NCBI GenBank assembly: GCA_963556495.2
Contig: OY747702.1
Location: forward strand, 55,035,786 to 55,099,785
DNA length: 64,000 nt
Source: Valencia hispanica
Lineage: Eukaryota; Chordata; Actinopteri; Cyprinodontiformes; Valenciidae
Reading direction: 5' to 3'
Shown piece after piece: positions 59,647 through 64,000 of this stretch. The position numbers and the translations under genes were made by a program. The notes beneath the pieces were generated by a model. That model worked only from the letters and a program-made list of their open reading frames with translations. It ran no database searches and was not told the DNA's origin. Within the stretch, counting starts at the first letter, position 1. Each line of letters begins with the position of its first letter.

Positions 59647-61225
59647 ATATAAATATTATGAGCTGTCCTTTTCCTTGTAAGAGGGTAACCCTATAAATTC
59701 AGCAAAGGAAGTTCTTAGTGTTTTAGGTGACATTTTGTCAGAACTTTATAGAGTTTTCTTGGCCTTGCTAGGCTTGAGCTGGAGAAGTATGTTAAGGCAA
59801 TCCTGTAAAACCTCTGGTCGGCACAAAATATATGTTGCTATGAATAGAAATGGGTTGAAGAAGCTGTATTATCAGACTGTAATGCTCTAGAAGTAAATGT
59901 CTAATCTTGAAGTACTTTGAGACTCAATCCCCTAAACTTTGTTGAAATTTATAGGATCTCTGAAGGCAAGTTTTCTTTATGTAATTACCCTTATTTTTTA
60001 TAGGTCTGACCAAGCATTTGTTTTCCTGAATTATCAATACAATAATTGGCAGGTGGGAAAGGTTTGTTCTATTTTCTATATTTTTTTCCTAGGTTGGCCC
60101 TGTAAGGCACCGTTATTTCCATGAAATTTTAACTTTTTAAAATAAACATAGACATACGTTTATGTTTTGTTTTTTTAAAGCAATTTGATGAAGGGCACAC
60201 CCCTTAATGTCAGCACTACACATGTAATAGTGAAAGTAGCATCATTCTATGACTGATAGAGAGTGGGCGCAGAGTGTATTTAGAGCGTCTGTGGAATGTT
60301 AGAACATCAGCGAATATTGATAATAGACTTTCCACATAAGCAAGCTCCAGTCAGTAATAGTGCTTCACTTCAGCGCCACCTGTGGCCCAAAGAAGCATTA
60401 CAAAGATGCGGCTAAAAAAAAAGAAGGAAAAATATCTTCCTTGCCTTTTAATCCTGCGTAAGGGTAGACTGGAGTTAAGGCAGAAAATCTTAAAATGAAT
60501 AACAACATAAATAAATAAACACATCTTTGCTTGCTTGAAGCCCCCCCCCCAAAAAATCCCAGATTTTCTTTAAAAGCAATAAAATCATGTTTTAACCTTT
60601 TAAAAAGTGATGCTGTTAAAAAGAACATGACACATTTAAAAAACAGTTGTTGGAGAAAATAAGCCTGACTTGCCCTTCAGTTTCTATACAGGTTTATTTA
60701 GTTTTATTAAACTAAAATTAAATAAACACACACGAAGAACTCTTAAGTTTCAGTGGAAGGTATTAAGTATTTAGTAAAATGTACAATTTAAATTCTTTAA
60801 ATGTTCTCTTTTTATGTATTTAACAATGTATACCATCTTTTTTGCCACATGATCAGGTAAAAAAAAAATCTACTTCTTGTTTCACGGTCAAGCTGTGAAC
60901 ACATACAGTAAGATATAAATTTAATAAAGTTTGAACAGAAATCATTCAAACACATCATATAAAAAAGAAAGTATAAAGAAAATATTTGATTCCTTTTAAA
61001 CTCCCTCTTTGTGCAGCAAAAAAATTAAAAAAGAATCTGAGTGGTCGGTGTTTAATAAATTGGAAGTATTTTGCTTTCAAGCATTGAGTTAGATACTTGA
61101 GAAACTGAAAGCAGTGACCTCTGAATTCACTTTGTGTATCAAACCCTTCGCTGCAGCAAACTTTACATAAATCTGTACACGCTCCAATCAGAGCTGTGCC
61201 CCATTAACAGTTTATGTAATGTTAC
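59647..61225. other. ldb2 intron 4, no gene seen
   Basis: AT-rich. A short CpG-bearing patch at about 60350-60400 (CAGCGCCACCTGTGGCCC) may be a transposon remnant. Confidence 0.3.
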
Positions 61226-61596
61226 CTTTAAAGAGTAACTAACCCCAAAACAACTTTTTTTTGCTTCTAAACTGTATAAATGGCTATTTACAAAGGCAAT
61301 CTTTCAGTTTCTGGGATTTTTTTTTTTACATTTTGGTGTAAACTTCTACACTTTTTGGTCTAAAAAAACGTCTTAGTGCTGCCCCCTTAGGGTTGAACGG
61401 TGGCTACTGCATTTGAATTTTGTGATTGGTGGAGAGCGGTACATCTTTACGTCACAGGCATTGACTGTGTCACAGCAGCCATGGTCTCACAGACACGCCC
61501 CTCCGTGCTTCCTGGCACCGCCCACTTTGAAAGATTTTCAAATGTTGTCTGGGGGCGGGGTTATGATTTTTCAGGGGGTTCAGTTACACTTTAAAG
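61226..61596. mobile_element. TTAA-flanked piggyBac-like MITE
   Basis: The left end is CTTTAAAGAGTAACTAACCC. The right end on the minus strand is CTTTAAAGTGTAACTGAACC. Both contain TTAA at the boundary, giving inner TIRs AGAGTAACTAACCCC and AGTGTAACTGAACCCC. 371 bp, GC-richer than its flanks, no transposase. The two plus-strand frames at 61400-61622 are not coding. Confidence 0.75.
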
Positions 61597-61878
61597 ATTT
61601 CAGTGGTAAAAAAGTGACCTAGGCGCTTCTTCATCAATGAGACTAGCATGTAAAATTGTCACAGCTTTTATGTAAAAAGCTGCTTTAAGTTTATAAAAGC
61701 TTATATACAACTATTGGTCCTTGAAACACATAAAAAGACTGTTTACAGCCTAGAGGCTAGTGTGAACATATGCATAGTTTTACTTTGTGTCTTGTATTTT
61801 TTGTGCAGAATTATATGGTTTCATCATCTCTTTACTCTATGCGTCATTCCAGTCACAGACTGAGTAATTAAGAATTAA

Positions 61879-62968
61879 AGGCATACTCCGCAACTTTTAC
61901 ACCTTAATATAATGTTTTTTTTCAAAAGTTATGGTGGAATTTTATCATGTATTATGTTAATTTTTAGAGTTATCACCACCTTACAGGGGTCCTTGGCTTT
62001 TTTCTGCACAAGGCTATAGAACCTTTGAGCGGCGACCCGCCGCCAGAAGTACCGACTGTGTTCTACTTTATGGCAGCGTCATACGGCCTCGCTGTTTAGA
62101 CTGTAGAGATGCTGATCCACCAAAGAGACCGAGAAATCCCATATCAGAAGAAGCTAGAAAAAGAAAAAGAGAACGTGATAGAGAGAGAGCAAGGACCAGA
62201 GTAAATATTGGGCTGGCTTTTCTTTGTTGGAGAGTTCTTTTGGAACGAACGTCATGTACTACGTACGCCGAGTTAGCCGTGCTGCTAATGGATACGTAAA
62301 TAATCAATGATTTCATCGGGGTTATAGTGTTTGGTCTGGCATGATGTTGTTATACAGTCCTGAGAAAGCTATTTATTCAATGTGTGGAGGTGGATGAACA
62401 TAGTTTGCACGGTATGCCTTACAGTAGTAATGTGAATTACACAACCGAGTCGATCTCCGTTAGCCATCTAGAGGCTAATGTGATGCTAACGTGTAAGACT
62501 CGGTTCTGTAGATAAAGCTGCAAACTCCGGCGTAGTCGCTGTATTTCAGTATACAAGTCAAACTTTTTTCTTTCGGTTTTGTCAAGCTAGTGATTTATAT
62601 TTTTTTTGTTTGATATTTTCCTAAAAACCCCTAAAGATGTCGGCCGATTCTAGTGTCGGGAGGTGTTTGCTACGTGGCGCTTAGACGTTCTCTGTATCTA
62701 ATCCCACTGTTTTTCCAATTACCCCGACCTTCCCCACAAACTGAATACCTAGCTGTGAGGTCTTTACTCTAAATTATCCCGATTGTTACAGTTGAATTGC
62801 GAACTGAAACTTGCGCTTGTTTGTTGTTTGGGCAAGCGATTTGGAAAGCAGCCACTGAAACATGCCTCTTATGAGCGACAGAGATTTTATTTTACGACAG
62901 TGATGTTGCGCGGCAAGCCTGAAGAGGGCGACAGAGAGCAAATATCGTGAAAGTTGCGGAGTATGGCT
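61879..62968 (+). mobile_element. 1.09-kb TIR element encoding a basic repeat-associated peptide
   Basis: The TIRs are AGGCATACTCCGCAACTTTT (left) and AGCCATACTCCGCAACTTTC (right, read on the minus strand), differing at two bases. On the plus strand from about 62110 a frame reads DPPKRPRNPISEEARKRKRE, then RDRERARTRVNIGLAF and a truncated C terminus with TYAELAVLLMDT before a stop. I recall this KRKRE...RTRVNIG peptide type in many teleost predicted proteins, in association with transposons. No intact transposase follows, and CpG content is high. A target duplication was not clear; the superfamily (possibly ISL2EU/Harbinger-related) is undecided. Confidence 0.75.
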
Positions 62969-63344
62969 ATAAGAAGAAAATACATATAACCTTCTTTTGC
63001 AGTATTATATTTTTTCAGACCAAAGGTATTATTACTCCTCAGTCTTTCATGTTTGAAAAACTTGATTTGCAGAATTTCTTTCATATTACTTTGTTGGCAT
63101 ATCCCCACAAAAGGCCTTTAAATGTCTCTCAGCACTGTGCACCGCCGATCTCTATTAGTCAAAAAGTCAACCAAAGCCGACATGCAGTGCTGTGAGAACA
63201 AACTAAAATATCAAACAGAGAGAACCTGAGTAAATATATAAAGAGTGACTTAATTTCTTAATTTCTTTTAAGAAAAAGGGAGAAAAAATATCTATCTCAA
63301 ATATAGATTTTGGCATGAAAAAAAAACAAACTAAGATTTTATTT
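62969..63344. other. ldb2 intron 4, no feature seen
   Basis: AT-rich, no recognised element. Confidence 0.3.
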
Positions 63345-63581
63345 TTAAACCATATAGTTCAGCCCTAACCTAATTAAATTTTTCCAAAACAGTTGCGTAA
63401 TGAGCGATGAATTTTTCAACTTTTAAAAATAAATCTTTAAATCAAAATTTCTGATGCCTTCAAATAGTATCAGAGAATGTTACATAGTAACAAAAATATT
63501 GATTTGTTTTATATTGTGATATATATCAATATGAAAAATACTATCGGAATATAATTTTTTTTCCATATCGCCCAGCTCTAT
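63345..63581. repeat. possible hAT-type MITE remnant
   Basis: The right end on the minus strand is TAGAGCTGGGCGATATGG, a terminus shared by many fish MITEs. The left part has AGTTCAGCCCTAACC near 63357. The interior is AT-rich with ATATATCAATATG. Confidence 0.35.
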
Positions 63582-63594
63582 TAACAACCCATCA

Positions 63595-64000
63595 TTTGAT
63601 TACTGCCAGACCTGCACAATCAGGACATTTCTTAAAAAGAACCTGTTTGACAACATGATGTAGACAAAAAGATCCCCAAAATCATCACATCATTCCCTGT
63701 TCTAAAGAAATTCAAGAACTGATTAAAACGAGACCAAAGTCGCTTTACATCTGGTGTAAAACTAACAGCATTTCAGAAGAACAGCATATAAACCGAGAGC
63801 CAAACATGGTGGTGGTAGCATGATGATCTGGGGCTGCTTTGCTGTTCCAGGAGCTGAATGACTTGCAATGATTAATAGAATCATGAATTTTGCTCTCTAT
63901 CAGAAACTCCTCAAGAAGAATGCGGGGCCATCAGTTCAAGCTTTTAGGACAATGACCGCCAAGTTCACATCTGAATGAATCAAAAAAAAAGAAGAAAAAT
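63595..64000 (+). mobile_element. Tc1-like transposase fragment at window edge
   Basis: At about 63804-63860 the plus strand encodes HGGGSMMIWGCFAVPGA, matching the HGGGSVMVWGCFAASG block of Tc1/mariner transposases. Upstream AAGAACTGATTAAAACGAGA is also transposase-like but frameshifted. It continues past 64000. Confidence 0.7.

Noticed and set aside
54509..64000. ldb2 exons 1-4
   Set aside because: The expected dimerisation-domain peptides were looked for on the minus strand and not seen.

Overview
The window is nuclear DNA of a ray-finned fish, most likely a percomorph-type teleost; I cannot name the species. The evidence is intron-exon structure with GT/AG sites, vertebrate-type protein fragments, and a dense population of fish-type transposons (L2-like and RTE-like LINEs, hAT, Tc1/mariner, piggyBac-like and Harbinger-like DNA elements, many microsatellites). 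No bacterial operon, CRISPR array, rRNA gene or tRNA gene is recognised.

Only two protein-coding genes are supported, both on the minus strand and both incomplete here. At 5971-11028 lie the first three coding exons of tapt1 (transmembrane anterior posterior transformation 1), with its start codon at 11028; the rest of the gene lies to the left of position 1. At 26694-54508 lie the last four coding exons of ldb2 (LIM domain-binding 2 / CLIM1), with its stop codon at 26694; its 5' exons lie to the right of position 64000. All seven exons join in phase. The two genes stand head-to-tail in the same order and orientation as TAPT1 and LDB2 on human chromosome 4p15.3, so this is a conserved vertebrate neighbourhood.

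Layout. 1-5970: tapt1 intron 3, filled with a Harbinger-like element, LINE pieces and a hAT-like repeat. 5971-11028: tapt1 exons 3-1, with a piggyBac-like MITE, a hAT MITE with target duplication and a 370-bp inverted repeat in the introns. 11029-26693: intergenic, with a short compact tapt1 promoter, an L2-like LINE, a 4.7-kb unclassified repeat block carrying a GCTAAC-rich minisatellite, an orphan CpG-dense segment with a TATA-like box, a complete hAT-like element, and then the probable ldb2 3' UTR. 26694-54508: ldb2 exons 8-5 with very large introns that hold nested transposons, an L2 copy with a 259-bp internal duplication, a G-rich tract, a compound microsatellite and several repeat-free stretches that look like candidate conserved noncoding elements. 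54509-64000: ldb2 intron 4 with Tc1-like fossils, an inverted hAT copy, a TTAA-flanked MITE and a 1.09-kb TIR element encoding a basic peptide.

Functionally, ldb2 encodes a nuclear adaptor that bridges LIM-homeodomain/LMO factors and SSBP proteins; the exons here cover the SSBP-binding region, the basic nuclear localisation signal and the LIM interaction domain. tapt1 encodes a multi-pass membrane protein of the secretory pathway and ciliary base. There is no sign that the two act in one pathway. No undescribed multi-gene system was found; the most unusual material is repeat biology.
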